Part shown: in pieces, positions 21,031 through 35,159 of the stretch
Position numbering within the stretch: the stretch's first letter is position 1
How the letters are laid out: each line of letters starts with the position of its first letter
Source of the DNA: Nephrocerus scutellatus
Taxonomy: Eukaryota > Arthropoda > Insecta > Diptera > Pipunculidae
Direction: 5' to 3'
Assembly: GCA_947095585.1 (NCBI GenBank)
Contig: OX352765.1
Coordinates: 59,360,920 to 59,424,919 of the forward strand
DNA length: 64,000 bases
Program-made: the position numbers and the translations under genes
Notes under the pieces: generated by a model
Seen by the model: the letters and a program-made list of their open reading frames with translations, nothing else
What the model was told of the DNA's origin: nothing
Database searches by the model: none

Positions 21031-21991
21031 TGATGGTATTATTTAATCATAAAATTTAAATCCTGCCCCACTAACAAATCAGAAACCACCAACAATTTTT
21101 AAAATTTAGTACCCAACATTTTCTTTATTTGCGATAAGTCCCGTTAGGCTTGCTCTGATTTTCCAACAGGTTTCTAGCCTTTCATTGCCTATGACACGTG
21201 CTTTCTAATGGTGGTAATATTTGATCTTAAATTATAATTTTGCCACACTATCACACAAAAAACCTCCAAAAATTTTTTAAAATTTAATACCCACATTTTT
21301 CTTTAATTACGATTAGTCCCGTTTGGCTTGCTCTGATTTTCCAACATAGCTATATCATTTATAGCTTATGACACGAGCATTCTAATGATTGTATTATTTA
21401 ATCATAAAATTTAAATCCTGCCCCACTAACAAATCAGAAACCACCAACAATTAATAAAATTTAGTCCCCAACATTTTCGTTAATTGTGATAAGTCCTGTT
21501 AGGCATGCTCTGATTGTCTAACGTAGTACTAGCCCTTTATAGCTTATGACACGAACTTTCTAATAAAGGAATAATTTAATCTTAACATTTAAATTCTGCC
21601 CCACTAACATATCAGAAACCTTCAAAAATTTTGTACCCAACATTGCGATAAGACTTGTTAGGCTTTCTCTAATGATGGTATTATTTAATCATAAAATTTA
21701 AATCCTGCCCCACTAACAAATCAGAAACCACCAACAATTAATAAAATTTAGTCCCCAACATTTTCGTTAATTGTGATAAGTCCTGTTAGGCATGCTCTGA
21801 TTGTCTAACGTAGTACTAGCCCTTTATAGCTTATGACACGAACTTTCTAATAAAGGAATAATTTAATCTTAACATTTAAATTCTGCCCCACTAACATATC
21901 AGAAACCTTCAAAAATTTTGTACCCAACATTGCGATAAGACTTGTTAGGCTTTCTCTAATGATGGTATTATTTAATCATAAAATTTAAATC

Positions 21992-24900
21992 CTGCCCAAC
22001 TAACAAATCAGAAACCACAAACAAGTTATAAAATTTAGTAACCAACATTTTCGTTAATTGCAATAAGTCCCGTTAGGCTTGCTCTGGTTTTCCATTATGT
22101 TACCAGTCTTTCATAGCATATGACATGAGCTTTCTAATAATGGTAATATTTAATCATAAAATTTAAATCCTGATCCACTAACATATCAGGAACCTACAAC
22201 AATTTATAACATTTTGTACCCACATTTTTCTTTAATTACGTTAAATACCGTTAGGCTTGCTCTGATTGTCCAACATAATACTAGCCTTTTATAGCTCATG
22301 ACACGAGCTTTCCAACGACAGTAATTCTTTATCATAAAAATTAAATGTTGCCCCACTATTAAATCAAAACCTTCAAAAAAAATTTAAATTTAGTCCCCAA
22401 CATTTTATTTAATTGGGATATGTCCCGTTAGGCTTACTCTAATTGTCCAACATTGACATTTCTTTCATAGCCGTGCACTCTAAGGGTCGTAATATTTGAT
22501 CATAAAATTAAAACCTTGCCACACTGTAGCTTATGACACGAGCTTTCCCACGATGGCAATACTTGATCATACATTATAATTCTGATCCCACTATCAAACA
22601 AAAACATCCCACAAATTATAAAATTTAGTACCCAACATTTTCTTTAATTGCGATAAGTCCCGGTAGGCTTACTCTAATTGTCCAACATTGACATTTCTTT
22701 CATAGCCTATGACACGTGCACTCTAAGGGTCGTAATATTTGATCATAAAATTAAAACCTTGCCACACTGTAGCTTATGACACGAGCTTTCCCACGATAGC
22801 AATACTTGATCCTACATTTCAATTCTGATCCCACTATCAAATCAAAACCTTCAACAATTTTTAAAATTTAGTACCCAACATTTTCTTTAATTGCGAAAGT
22901 CCCGTTAGGCTTGCTCTGATTGTCTAACATAGTACTAGCCCTTTATAGCTTATAACACGAATTTTCTAATGAAGGTACAATTTAATTTTAAAATTTAATT
23001 CCTGCCCCACTAACATATCAGAAACCTTCAAAAATTTATAAAATTTTGTACGAAATATTTTCTTTAATTGCTCTAATGATGGTATTATTTAATCATAAAA
23101 TTTAAATCCTGCCCCCCACTAACAAATCAGAAACCACCAACAATTTATAAAATTGAGTACCCAACATTTACGTTAATTGCGATAAGTCCCGTTAGGCATG
23201 CTCTGATTGTCTAACATAGTACTAGCCCTTTATAGCTTATGACACGAACTTTCTAATGAAGGTATTATTTAATCTTAAAATTTAAATCCTGCCCCACTAA
23301 CATATCAGAAACCTTCAAAAATTTATAAAATTGTTTACCCAACATTTTCTTTAATTGCGATAAGTCCCGTTAGGCTTGCTCTGATTTTCCAACATAGTAT
23401 TAGCCTTTCATAGCCTATGACACGTGCTTTCTAAAGGTCGTAATATTTGATCATAAAATTAAAATCATGCCACCCTATAGCTTATGACACTAGCTTTCCC
23501 ACGATAGCAATACTTAATCCTACATTTCAATTCTGATCCCACTATCAAATCAAAACCTACAACAATTTATAAAATTTAGTACCAAACATTTTCTTTATTT
23601 GCGATAAGTCCCGTTAGGCTTGCTCTGATTTTCCAACAGGTTTCTAGCCTTTCATTGCCTATGTATGACACGTGCTTTCTAATGGTGGTAATATTTGATC
23701 TTAAATTAAAATCTTGCCACACTATCACACAAAAAACCTCCAAATTTTTTTTCAAATTTAATACCCACATTTTTCTTTAATTACGATTAGTCCCGTTTGG
23801 CTTGCTCTGATTTTCCAACATAGTTATATAATTTATAGCTTATGACACGAGCATTCTAATGATTGTATTATTTAATCATAAAATTTAAATCCTGCCCCAC
23901 TAACAAATCAGAAACAACCAACAATTAATAAAATTTAGTACCCAACATTTTCGTTAATTGCGATAAGTCCCGTTAGGCATGCTCTGATTGTCTAACATAG
24001 TACTATCCTTTTATAGCTTATGATACGAGCTTTCTAATGATGGTATTATTTGATCATAAAATTCAAATCTTACCCCACTATCAAATCAGAAACCTACATC
24101 AATTTATAAAATGTAGTACCCAACATTTTCTTTAATTGCGATAAGACTCGTTAGGCTTGCTCTAATGATGGTATTAGTTAATCATAAAATTTAAATCCTG
24201 CCCAACTAACAAATCAGAAACCACAAACAAGTTATAAAATTTAGTTACCAACATTTTCGTTAATTGCAATAAGTCCCGTTAGGCTTGCTCTGGTTTTCCA
24301 TTATGTTACCAGTTTTTCATAGCATATGACATGAGCTTTCTAATAATGGTAATATTTAATCATAAAATTTAAATCCTGACCCACTAACATATCAGGAACC
24401 TACAACAATTTATAAAATGTTGTACCCAAATTTTTCTTTAATTACGTTAAATACCGTTAGGCTTGCTCTGATTGTCCAACATAATACTAGCCTTTTATAG
24501 CTCATGACACGAGCTTTCCAACGATGGTAATTCTTTATCATAAAAATTAAATGTTGCCCCACTATCAAATCAAAACCTTCAAAAAAATTTTAAATTTAGT
24601 CCCCAACATTTTATTTAATTGCGATAGGTCCCGTTAGGCTTGCTCTAATTGTCCAACATTGACATTTCTTTCATAGCCTATGACACGTGCACTCTAAGGG
24701 TCGTAATATTTGATCATAAAATTAAAACCTTGCCACACTGTAGCTTATGACACGAGCTTTCCCACGATGGCAATACTTGATCATACATTATAATTCTGAT
24801 CCCACTATCAAACAAAAAACCTCCCACAAATTATAAAATTTAGTACCCAACATTTTCTTTAATTGCGATAAGTCCCGGTAGGCTTGCTCTGATTGTCCAA

Positions 24901-27555
24901 CATTGACAATTCTTTCATAGCCTATGACACGTGCTTTCTAAAGGTCGTAATATTTGATCATAAAATTAAAATCATACCACACTATAGCTTATGACACGAG
25001 CTTTCCCACGATAGCAATATTTGATCCTACATTTCAATTCTGATCCCACTATCAAATCAAAACCTTCAACAATTTTTAAAATTTAGTACCCAACATTTTC
25101 TTTAATTGCGATAAGTCCCGTTAGGCTTGCTCTGATTGTCTAACATAGTACTAGCCCTTTATAGCTTATGACACGAACTTTCTAATGAAGGTATTATTTA
25201 ATCTTAAAATTTAAATCCTGCCCCACTAACATATCAGAAACCTTCAAAAATTTATAAAATTGTATACCCAACATTTTCTTTAATTGCGATAAGTCCCGGT
25301 AGGCTTGCTCTAATCGTCAACATGTTACTAGCCTTTCATAGCCTATGACACGTACTTTCTAAGGGTGGTAATATTTGACCATAAAATTAAAATCTTGTCC
25401 CACTATCAAACAAAAAACCTCCAAAAATTTATAAAATGTAATACCCACATTTTCTTTTAATTACGATTAGTCCCGTTAGGCTTGCTCTGATTGTCCAACA
25501 TAGTACTAGCCTTTTATAGCTCATGACACGAGCTTTCCAACGATGGTAATTCTTGTTCATAAAAATTAAATGTTGCCCCACTATCAAATCAAAACCTTCA
25601 AAAAAATTTTAAATTTAGTCCCCAACATTTTATTTAATTGCGATAGGTCCCGTTAGGCTTGATCTAATTGTCCAACATTGACATTTCTTTCATAGCCTAT
25701 GACACGTGCACTCTAAGGGTCGTAATATTTGATCATAAAATTAAAACCTTGCCACACTGTAGCTTATGACACGAGCTTTCCCACGATGGCAATACTTGAT
25801 CATACATTATAATTCTGATCCCACTATCAAACAAAAAACCTCCCACAAATTATAAAATTTAGTACCCAACATTTTCTTTAATTGCGATAAGTCCCGGTAG
25901 GCTTGCTCTGATTGTCCAACATTGACAATTCTTTCATAGCCTATGACACGTGCTTTCTAAAGGTCGTAATATTTGATCATAAAATTAAAATCATAAAATC
26001 AACATTTTCGTTAATTGCAATAAGTCCCGTTAGGCTTGCTCTGGTTTTCCATTATGTTACCAGTCTTTCATAGCATATGACATGAGCTTTCTAATAATGG
26101 TAATATTTAATCATAAAATTTAAATCCTGATCCACTAACATATCAGGAACCTACAACAATTTATAACATTTTGTACCCACATTTTTCTTTAATTACGTTA
26201 AATACCGTTAGGCTTGCTCTGATTGTCCAACATAATACTAGCCTTTTATAGCTCATGACACGAGCTTTCCAACGACAGTAATTCTTTATCATAAAAATTA
26301 AATGTTGCCCCACTATTAAATCAAAACCTTCAAAAAAATTTTAAATTTAGTCCCCAACATTTTATTTAATTGGGATATGTCCCGTTAGGCTTACTCTAAT
26401 TGTCCAACATTGACATTTCTTTCATAGCCTATGACACGTGCACTCTAAGGGTCGTAATATTTGATCATAAAATTAAAACCTTGCCACACTGTAGCTTATG
26501 ACACGAGCTTTCCCACGATGGCAATACTTGATCATACATTATAATTCTGATCCCACTATCAAACAAAAACATCCCACAAATTATAAAATTTAGTACCCAA
26601 CATTTTCTTTAATTGCGATAAGTCCCGGTAGGCTTGCTCTGATTGTTCTGACAATTGACAATTCTTTCATAGCCTATGACACGTGCTTTCTAAAGGTCGT
26701 AATATTTGATCATAAAATTAAAATCATGCCACACTATAGCTTATGACACGAGCTTTCCCACGATAGCAATACTTGATCCTACATTTCAATTCTGATCCCA
26801 CTATCAAATCAAAACCTTCAACAATTTTTAAAATTTAGTACCCAACATTTTCTTTAATTGCGATAAGTCCCGTTAGGCTTGCTCTGATTGTCTAACATAG
26901 TACTAGCCCTTTATAGCTTATAACACGAATTTTCTAATGAAGGTACAATTTAATTTTAAAATTTAATTCCTGCCCCACTAACATATCAGAAACCTTCAAA
27001 AATTTATAAAATTTTGTACGAAATATTTTCTTTAATTGCTCTAATGATGGTATTATTTAATCATAAAATTTAAATCCTGCCCCCCACTAACAAATCAGAA
27101 ACCACCAACAATTTATAAAATTGAGTACCCAACATTTACGTTAATTGCGATAAGTCCCGTTAGGCATGCTCTGATTGTCTAACATAGTACTGGCCCTTTA
27201 TAGCTTATGACACGAACTTTCTAATGAAGGTATTATTTAATCTTAAAATTTAAATCCTGCCCCACTAACATATCAGAAACCTTCAAAAATGTATAAAATT
27301 GTTTACCCAACATTTTCTTTAATTGCGATAAGTCCCGTTAGGCTTGCTCTGATTTTCCAACATAGTATTAGCCTTTCATAGCCTATGACACGTGCTTTCT
27401 AAAGGTCGTAATATTTGATCATAAAATTAAAATCATGCCACCCTTATGACACGAGCTTTCCCACGATAGCAATACTTAATCCTACATTTCAATTCTGATC
27501 CCACTATCAAATCAAAACCTACAACAATTTTTAAAATTTAGTACCAAACATTTTC
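21992..27555 (+). repeat. About 7.4-kb superunit, copy b
   Basis: Offset 7425 bp from copy a, and 7381-7382 bp from copy c (21992/29373, 23576/30958). It carries the same TATG insertion marker and the same AAATCAACATT fusion (26000). The few differences from copy a are single bases, implying recent duplication or strong homogenisation. Confidence 0.88.
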
Positions 27556-29372
27556 TTTATTTGCGATAAGTCCCGTTAGGCTTGCTCTGATTTTCCAACA
27601 GGTTTCTAGCCTTTCATTGCCTATGACACGTGCTTTCTAATGGTGGTAATATTTGATCTTAAATTAAAATCTTGCCACACTATCACACAAAAAACCTCCA
27701 AATTTTTTTTTCAAATTTAATACCCACATTTTTCTTTAATTACGATTAGTCCCGTTTGGCTTGCTCTGATTTTCCAACATAGTTATATAATTTATAGCTT
27801 ATGACACGAGCATTCTAATGATTGTATTATTTAATCATAAAATTTAAATCCTGCCCCACTAACAAATCAGAAACCACCAACAATTAATAAAATTTAGTAC
27901 CCAACATTTTCGTTAATTGCGATAAGTCCTCTTAGGCATGCTCTGATTGTCTAACGTAGTACTAGCCCTTTATAGCTTATGACACGAACTTTCTAATGAA
28001 GGTATAATTTAATCTTAACATTTAAATTCTGCCCCACTAACATATCAGAAACCTTCAAAAGTTGTGTACCCAACATTGCGATAAGACTCGTTAGGCTTGC
28101 TCTAATGATGGTATTATTTAATCATAAAATTTAAATCCTGCCCCACTAACAAATCAGAATCCACCAACAATTTATAAAATTTAGTACCCAACATTTTCGT
28201 TAATTGCTATAAGTCCCGTTAGGCATGCTCTGATTGTCTAACATAGCACTAGCCCTTTATAGCTTATGACACGAACTTTCTAATGAAGGTATAATTTAAT
28301 CTTAACATTTAAATTCTGCCCCACTAACATATCAGAAACCTTCAAAAATGTTGTACCCAACATTGCGATAAGACTCGTTAGGCTTGCTCTAATGATAGTA
28401 TTATTTAATCATAAAATTTAAATCCTGCCCCACTAACAAATCAGAAACCACCAACAATTTTTAAAATTTAGTACCTAACATTTTCTTTATTTGCGATAAG
28501 TCCCGTTAGGCTTGCTCTGATTTTCCAACAGGTTTCTAGCCTTTCATTGCCTATGACACGTGCTTTCTAATGGTGGTAATATTTGATCTTAAATTATAAT
28601 TTTGCCACACTATCACACAAAAAACCTCCAAAAATTTTTTAAAATTTAATACCCACATTTTTCTTTAATTACGATTAGTCCCGTTTGGCTTGCTCTGATT
28701 TTCCAACATAGCTATATCATTTATAGCTTATGACACGAGCATTCTAATGATTGTATTATTTAATCATAAAATTTAAATCCTGCCCCACTAACAAATCAGA
28801 AACCACCAACAATTAATAAAATTTAGTCCCCAACATTTTCGTTAATTGTGATAAGTCCTGTTAGGCATGCTCTGATTGTCTAACGTAGTACTAGCCCTTT
28901 ATAGCTTATGACACGAACTTTCTAATAAAGGAATAATTTAATCTTAACATTTAAATTCTGCCCCACTAACATATCAGAAACCTTCAAAAATTTTGTACCC
29001 AACATTGCGATAAGACTTGTTAGGCTTTCTCTAATGATGGTATTATTTAATCATAAAATTTAAATCCTGCCCCACTAACAAATCAGAATCCACCAACAAT
29101 TTATAAAATTGAGTACCCAACATTTTCGTTAATTGCTATAAGTACCGTTAGTAATGCTCTGATTGTCTAACATAGCACTAGCCCTTTATAGCTTATGACA
29201 CGAATTTTCTAATGAAGGTATTATTTAATCTTAAAATTTAAATCCTGCCCGACTAACATATCAGAAACCTTCAAAAATGTATAAAATGTTGTACCCAACA
29301 TTTTCTTTAATTGCGATAAGACTCGTTAGGCTTGCTCTAATGATGGTATTAGTTAATCATAAAATTTAAATC

Positions 29373-31780
29373 CTGCCCAACTAACAAATCAGAAACCACA
29401 AACAAGTTATAAAATTTAGTAACCAACATTTTCGTTAATTGCAATAAGTCCCGTTAGGCTTGCTCTGGTTTTCCATTATGTTACCAGTCTTTCATAGCAT
29501 ATGACATGAGCTTTCTAATAATGGTAATATTTAATCATAAAATTTAAATCCTGATCCACTAACATATCAGGAACCTACAACAATTTATAACATTTTGTAC
29601 CCACATTTTTCTTTAATTACGTTAAATACCGTTAGGCTTGCTCTGATTGTCCAACATAATACTAGCCTTTTATAGCTCATGACACGAGCTTTCCAACGAC
29701 AGTAATTCTTTATCATAAAAATTAAATGTTGCCCCACTATTAAATCAAAACCTTCAAAAAAAATTTAAATTTAGTCCCCAACATTTTATTTAATTGGGAT
29801 ATGTCCCGTTAGGCTTACTCTAATTGTCCAACATTGACATTTCTTTCATAGCCGTGCACTCTAAGGGTCGTAATATTTGATCATAAAATTAAAACCTTGC
29901 CACACTGTAGCTTATGACACGAGCTTTCCCACGATGGCAATACTTGATCATACATTATAATTCTGATCCCACTATCAAACAAAAACATCCCACAAATTAT
30001 AAAATTTAGTACCCAACATTTTCTTTAATTGCGATAAGTCCCGGTAGGCTTACTCTAATTGTCCAACATTGACATTTCTTTCATAGCCTATGACACGTGC
30101 ACTCTAAGGGTCGTAATATTTGATCATAAAATTAAAACCTTGCCACACTGTAGCTTATGACACGAGCTTTCCCACGATAGCAATACTTGATCCTACATTT
30201 CAATTCTGATCCCACTATCAAATCAAAACCTTCAACAATTTTTAAAATTTAGTACCCAACATTTTCTTTAATTGCGATAAGTCCCGTTAGGCTTGCTCTG
30301 ATTGTCTAACATAGTACTAGCCCTTTATAGCTTATAACACGAATTTTCTAATGAAGGTACAATTTAATTTTAAAATTTAATTCCTGCCCCACTAACATAT
30401 CAGAAACCTTCAAAAATTTATAAAATTTTGTACGAAATATTTTCTTTAATTGCTCTAATGATGGTATTATTTAATCATAAAATTTAAATCCTGCCCCCCA
30501 CTAACAAATCAGAAACCACCAACAATTTATAAAATTGAGTACCCAACATTTACGTTAATTGCGATAAGTCCCGTTAGGCATGCTCTGATTGTCTAACATA
30601 GTACTAGCCCTTTATAGCTTATGACACGAACTTTCTAATGAAGGTATTATTTAATCTTAAAATTTAAATCCTGCCCCACTAACATATCAGAAACCTTCAA
30701 AAATTTATAAAATTGTTTACCCAACATTTTCTTTAATTGCGATAAGTCCCGTTAGGCTTGCTCTGATTTTCCAACATAGTATTAGCCTTTCATAGCCTAT
30801 GACACGTGCTTTCTAAAGGTCGTAATATTTGATCATAAAATTAAAATCATGCCACCCTATAGCTTATGACACTAGCTTTCCCACGATAGCAATACTTAAT
30901 CCTACATTTCAATTCTGATCCCACTATCAAATCAAAACCTACAACAATTTATAAAATTTAGTACCAAACATTTTCTTTATTTGCGATAAGTCCCGTTAGG
31001 CTTGCTCTGATTTTCCAACAGGTTTCTAGCCTTTCATTGCCTATGTATGACACGTGCTTTCTAATGGTGGTAATATTTGATCTTAAATTAAAATCTTGCC
31101 ACACTATCACACAAAAAACCTCCAAATTTTTTTTCAAATTTAATACCCACATTTTTCTTTAATTACGATTAGTCCCGTTTGGCTTGCTCTGATTTTCCAA
31201 CATAGTTATATAATTTATAGCTTATGACACGAGCATTCTAATGATTGTATTATTTAATCATAAAATTTAAATCCTGCCCCACTAACAAATCAGAAACAAC
31301 CAACAATTAATAAAATTTAGTACCCAACATTTTCGTTAATTGCGATAAGTCCCGTTAGGCATGCTCTGATTGTCTAACATAGTACTATCCTTTTATAGCT
31401 TATGATACGAGCTTTCTAATGATGGTATTATTTGATCATAAAATTCAAATCTTACCCCACTATCAAATCAGAAACCTACATCAATTTATAAAATGTAGTA
31501 CCCAACATTTTCTTTAATTGCGATAAGACTCGTTAGGCTTGCTCTAATGATGGTATTAGTTAATCATAAAATTTAAATCCTGCCCAACTAACAAATCAGA
31601 AACCACAAACAAGTTATAAAATTTAGTTACCAACATTTTCGTTAATTGCAATAAGTCCCGTTAGGCTTGCTCTGGTTTTCCATTATGTTACCAGTTTTTC
31701 ATAGCATATGACATGAGCTTTCTAATAATGGTAATATTTAATCATAAAATTTAAATCCTGACCCACTAACATATCAGGAA
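29373..31780 (+). repeat. About 7.4-kb superunit, copy c (truncated)
   Basis: Follows copy b at an offset of 7381-7382 bp, but departs near 31783. There ATATCAGGAACC continues as TTCAAAAATTTATAAAATTG in place of TACAACAATTTATAAAATGT. This joins two points about 0.9 kb apart in copy b, so part of the unit was lost by unequal exchange. Confidence 0.82.
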
Positions 31781-31801
31781 CCTTCAAAAATTTATAAAAT
31801 T

Positions 31802-34800
31802 GTATACCCAACATTTTCTTTAATTGCGATAAGTCCCGTTAGGCTTGCTCTGATTGTCTAACATAGTACTAGCCCTTTATAGCTTATGACACGAACTTTC
31901 TAATGAAGGTATTATTTAATCTTAAAATTTAAATCCTGCCCCACTAACATATCAGAAACCTTCAAAAATTTATAAAATTGTATACCCAACATTTTCTTTA
32001 ATTGCGATAAGTCCCGGTAGGCTTGCTCTAATCGTCAACATGTTACTAGCCTTTCATAGCCTATGACACGTACTTTCTAAGGGTGGTAATATTTGACCAT
32101 AAAATTAAAATCTTGTCCCACTATCAAACAAAAAACCTCCAAAAATTTATAAAATGTAATACCCACATTTTCTTTTAATTACGATTAGTCCCGTTAGGCT
32201 TGCTCTGATTGTCCAACATAGTACTAGCCTTTTATAGCTCATGACACGAGCTTTCCAACGATGGTAATTCTTGTTCATAAAAATTAAATGTTGCCCCACT
32301 ATCAAATCAAAACCTTCAAAAAAATTTTAAATTTAGTCCCCAACATTTTATTTAATTGCGATAGGTCCCGTTAGGCTTGATCTAATTGTCCAACATTGAC
32401 ATTTCTTTCATAGCCTATGACACGTGCACTCTAAGGGTCGTAATATTTGATCATAAAATTAAAACCTTGCCACACTGTAGCTTACGACACGAGCTTTCCC
32501 ACGATGGCAATACTTGATCATACATTATAATTCTGATCCCACTATCAAACAAAAAACCTCCCACAAATTATAAAATTTAGTACCCAACATTTTCTTTAAT
32601 TGCGATAAGTCCCGGTAGGCTTGCTCTGATTGTCCAACATTGACAATTCTTTCATAGCCTATGACACGTGCTTTCTAAAGGTCGTAATATTTGATCATAA
32701 AATTAAAATCATAAAATCAACATTTTCGTTAATTGCAATAAGTCCCGTTAGGCTTGCTCTGGTTTTCCATTATGTTACCAGTCTTTCATAGCATATGACA
32801 TGAGCTTTCTAATAATGGTAATATTTAATCATAAAATTTAAATCCTGATCCACTAACATATCAGGAACCTACAACAATTTATAACATTTTGTACCCACAT
32901 TTTTCTTTAATTACGTTAAATACCGTTAGGCTTGCTCTGATTGTCCAACATAATACTAGCCTTTTATAGCTCATGACACGAGCTTTCCAACGACAGTAAT
33001 TCTTTATCATAAAAATTAAATGTTGCCCCACTATTAAATCAAAACCTTCAAAAAAATTTTAAATTTAGTCCCCAACATTTTATTTAATTGGGATATGTCC
33101 CGTTAGGCTTACTCTAATTGTCCAACATTGACATTTCTTTCATAGCCTATGACACGTGCACTCTAAGGGTCGTAATATTTGATCATAAAATTAAATCCTT
33201 GCCACACTGTAGCTTATGACACGAGCTTTCCCACGATGGCAATACTTGATCATACATTATAATTCTGATCCCACTATCAAACAAAAACATCCCACAAATT
33301 ATAAAATTTAGTACCCAACATTTTCTTTAATTGCGATAAGTCCCGGTAGGCTTGCTCTGATTGTCCTGACAATTGACAATTCTTTCATAGCCTATGACAC
33401 GTGCTTTCTAAAGGTCGTAATATTTGATCATAAAATTAAAATCATACCACACTATAGCTTATGACACGAGCTTTCCCACGATAGCAATATTTGATCCTAC
33501 ATTTCAATTCTGATCCCACTATCAAATCAAAACCTTCAACAATTTTTAAAATTTAGTACCCAACATTTTCTTTAATTGCGATAAGTCCCGTTAGGCTTGC
33601 TCTGATTGTCTAACATAGTACTAGCCCTTTATAGCTTATGACACGAACTTTCTAATGAAGGTATTATTTAATCTTAAAATTTAAATCCTGCCCCACTAAC
33701 ATATCAGAAACCTTCAAAAATTTATAAAATTGTATACCCAACATTTTCTTTAATTGCGATAAGTCCCGGTAGGCTTGCTCTAATCGTCAACATGTTACTA
33801 GCCTTTCATAGCCTATGACACGTACTTTCTAAGGGTGGTAATATTTGACCATAAAATTAAAATCTTGTCCCACTATCAAACAAAAAACCTCCAAAAATTT
33901 ATAAAATGTAATACCCACATTTTCTTTTAATTACGATTAGTCCCGTTAGGCTTGCTCTGATTGTCCAACATAGTACTAGCCTTTTATAGCTCATGACATG
34001 AGCTTTCCAACGATGGTAATTCTTGTTCATAAAAATTAAATGTTGCCCCACTATCAAATCAAAACCTTCAAAAAAATTTTAAATTTAGTCCCCAACATTT
34101 TATTTAATTGCGATAGGTCCCGTTAGGCTTGATCTAATTGTCCAACATTGACATTTCTTTCATAGCCTATGACACGTGCACTCTAAGGGTCGTAATATTT
34201 GATCATAAAATTAAAACCTTGCCACACTGTAGCTTATGACACGAGCTTTCCCACGATGGCAATACTTGATCATACATTATAATTCTGATCCCACTATCAA
34301 ACAAAAAACCTCCCACAAATTATAAAATTTAGTACCCAACATTTTCTTTAATTGCGATAAGTCCCGGTAGGCTTGCTCTGATTGTCCAACATTGACAATT
34401 CTTTCATAGCCTATGACACGTGCTTTCTAAAGGTCGTAATATTTGATCATAAAATTAAAATCATAAAATCAACATTTTCGTTAATTGCAATAAGTCCCGT
34501 TAGGCTTGCTCTGGTTTTCCATTATGTTACCAGTCTTTCATAGCATATGACATGAGCTTTCTAATAATGGTAATATTTAATCATAAAATTTAAATCCTGA
34601 TCCACTAACATATCAGGAACCTACAACAATTTATAACATTTTGTACCCACATTTTTCTTTAATTACGTTAAATACCGTTAGGCTTGCTCTGATTGTCCAA
34701 CATAATACTAGCCTTTTATAGCTCATGACACGAGCTTTCCAACGACAGTAATTCTTTATCATAAAAATTAAATGTTGCCCCACTATTAAATCAAAACCTT

Positions 34801-35074
34801 CAAAAAAATTTTAAATTTAGTCCCCAACATTTTATTTAATTGGGATATGTCCCGTTAGGCTTACTCTAATTGTCCAACATTGACATTTCTTTCATAGCCT
34901 ATGACACGTGCACTCTAAGGGTCGTAATATTTGATCATAAAATTAAAACCTTGCCACACTGTAGCTTATGACACGAGCTTTCCCACGATGGCAATACTTG
35001 ATCATACATTATAATTCTGATCCCACTATCAAACAAAAACATCCCACAAATTATAAAATTTAGTACCCAACATT
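31802..35074 (+). repeat. 1752-bp tandem duplication
   Basis: Sequence from about 31802 recurs from about 33554 at a constant offset of 1752 bp (32011/33763, 32718/34470, 31831/33583). The AAATCAACATT fusion is present in both copies. The match ends near 35074, where the second copy switches to a TTTATTTAATTGGG monomer. Confidence 0.88.
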
Positions 35075-35159
35075 TTATTTAATTGGGATATGTCCCGTTA
35101 GGCTTACTCTAATTGTCCAACATTGACATTTCTTTCATAGCCTATGACACGTGCTTTCT

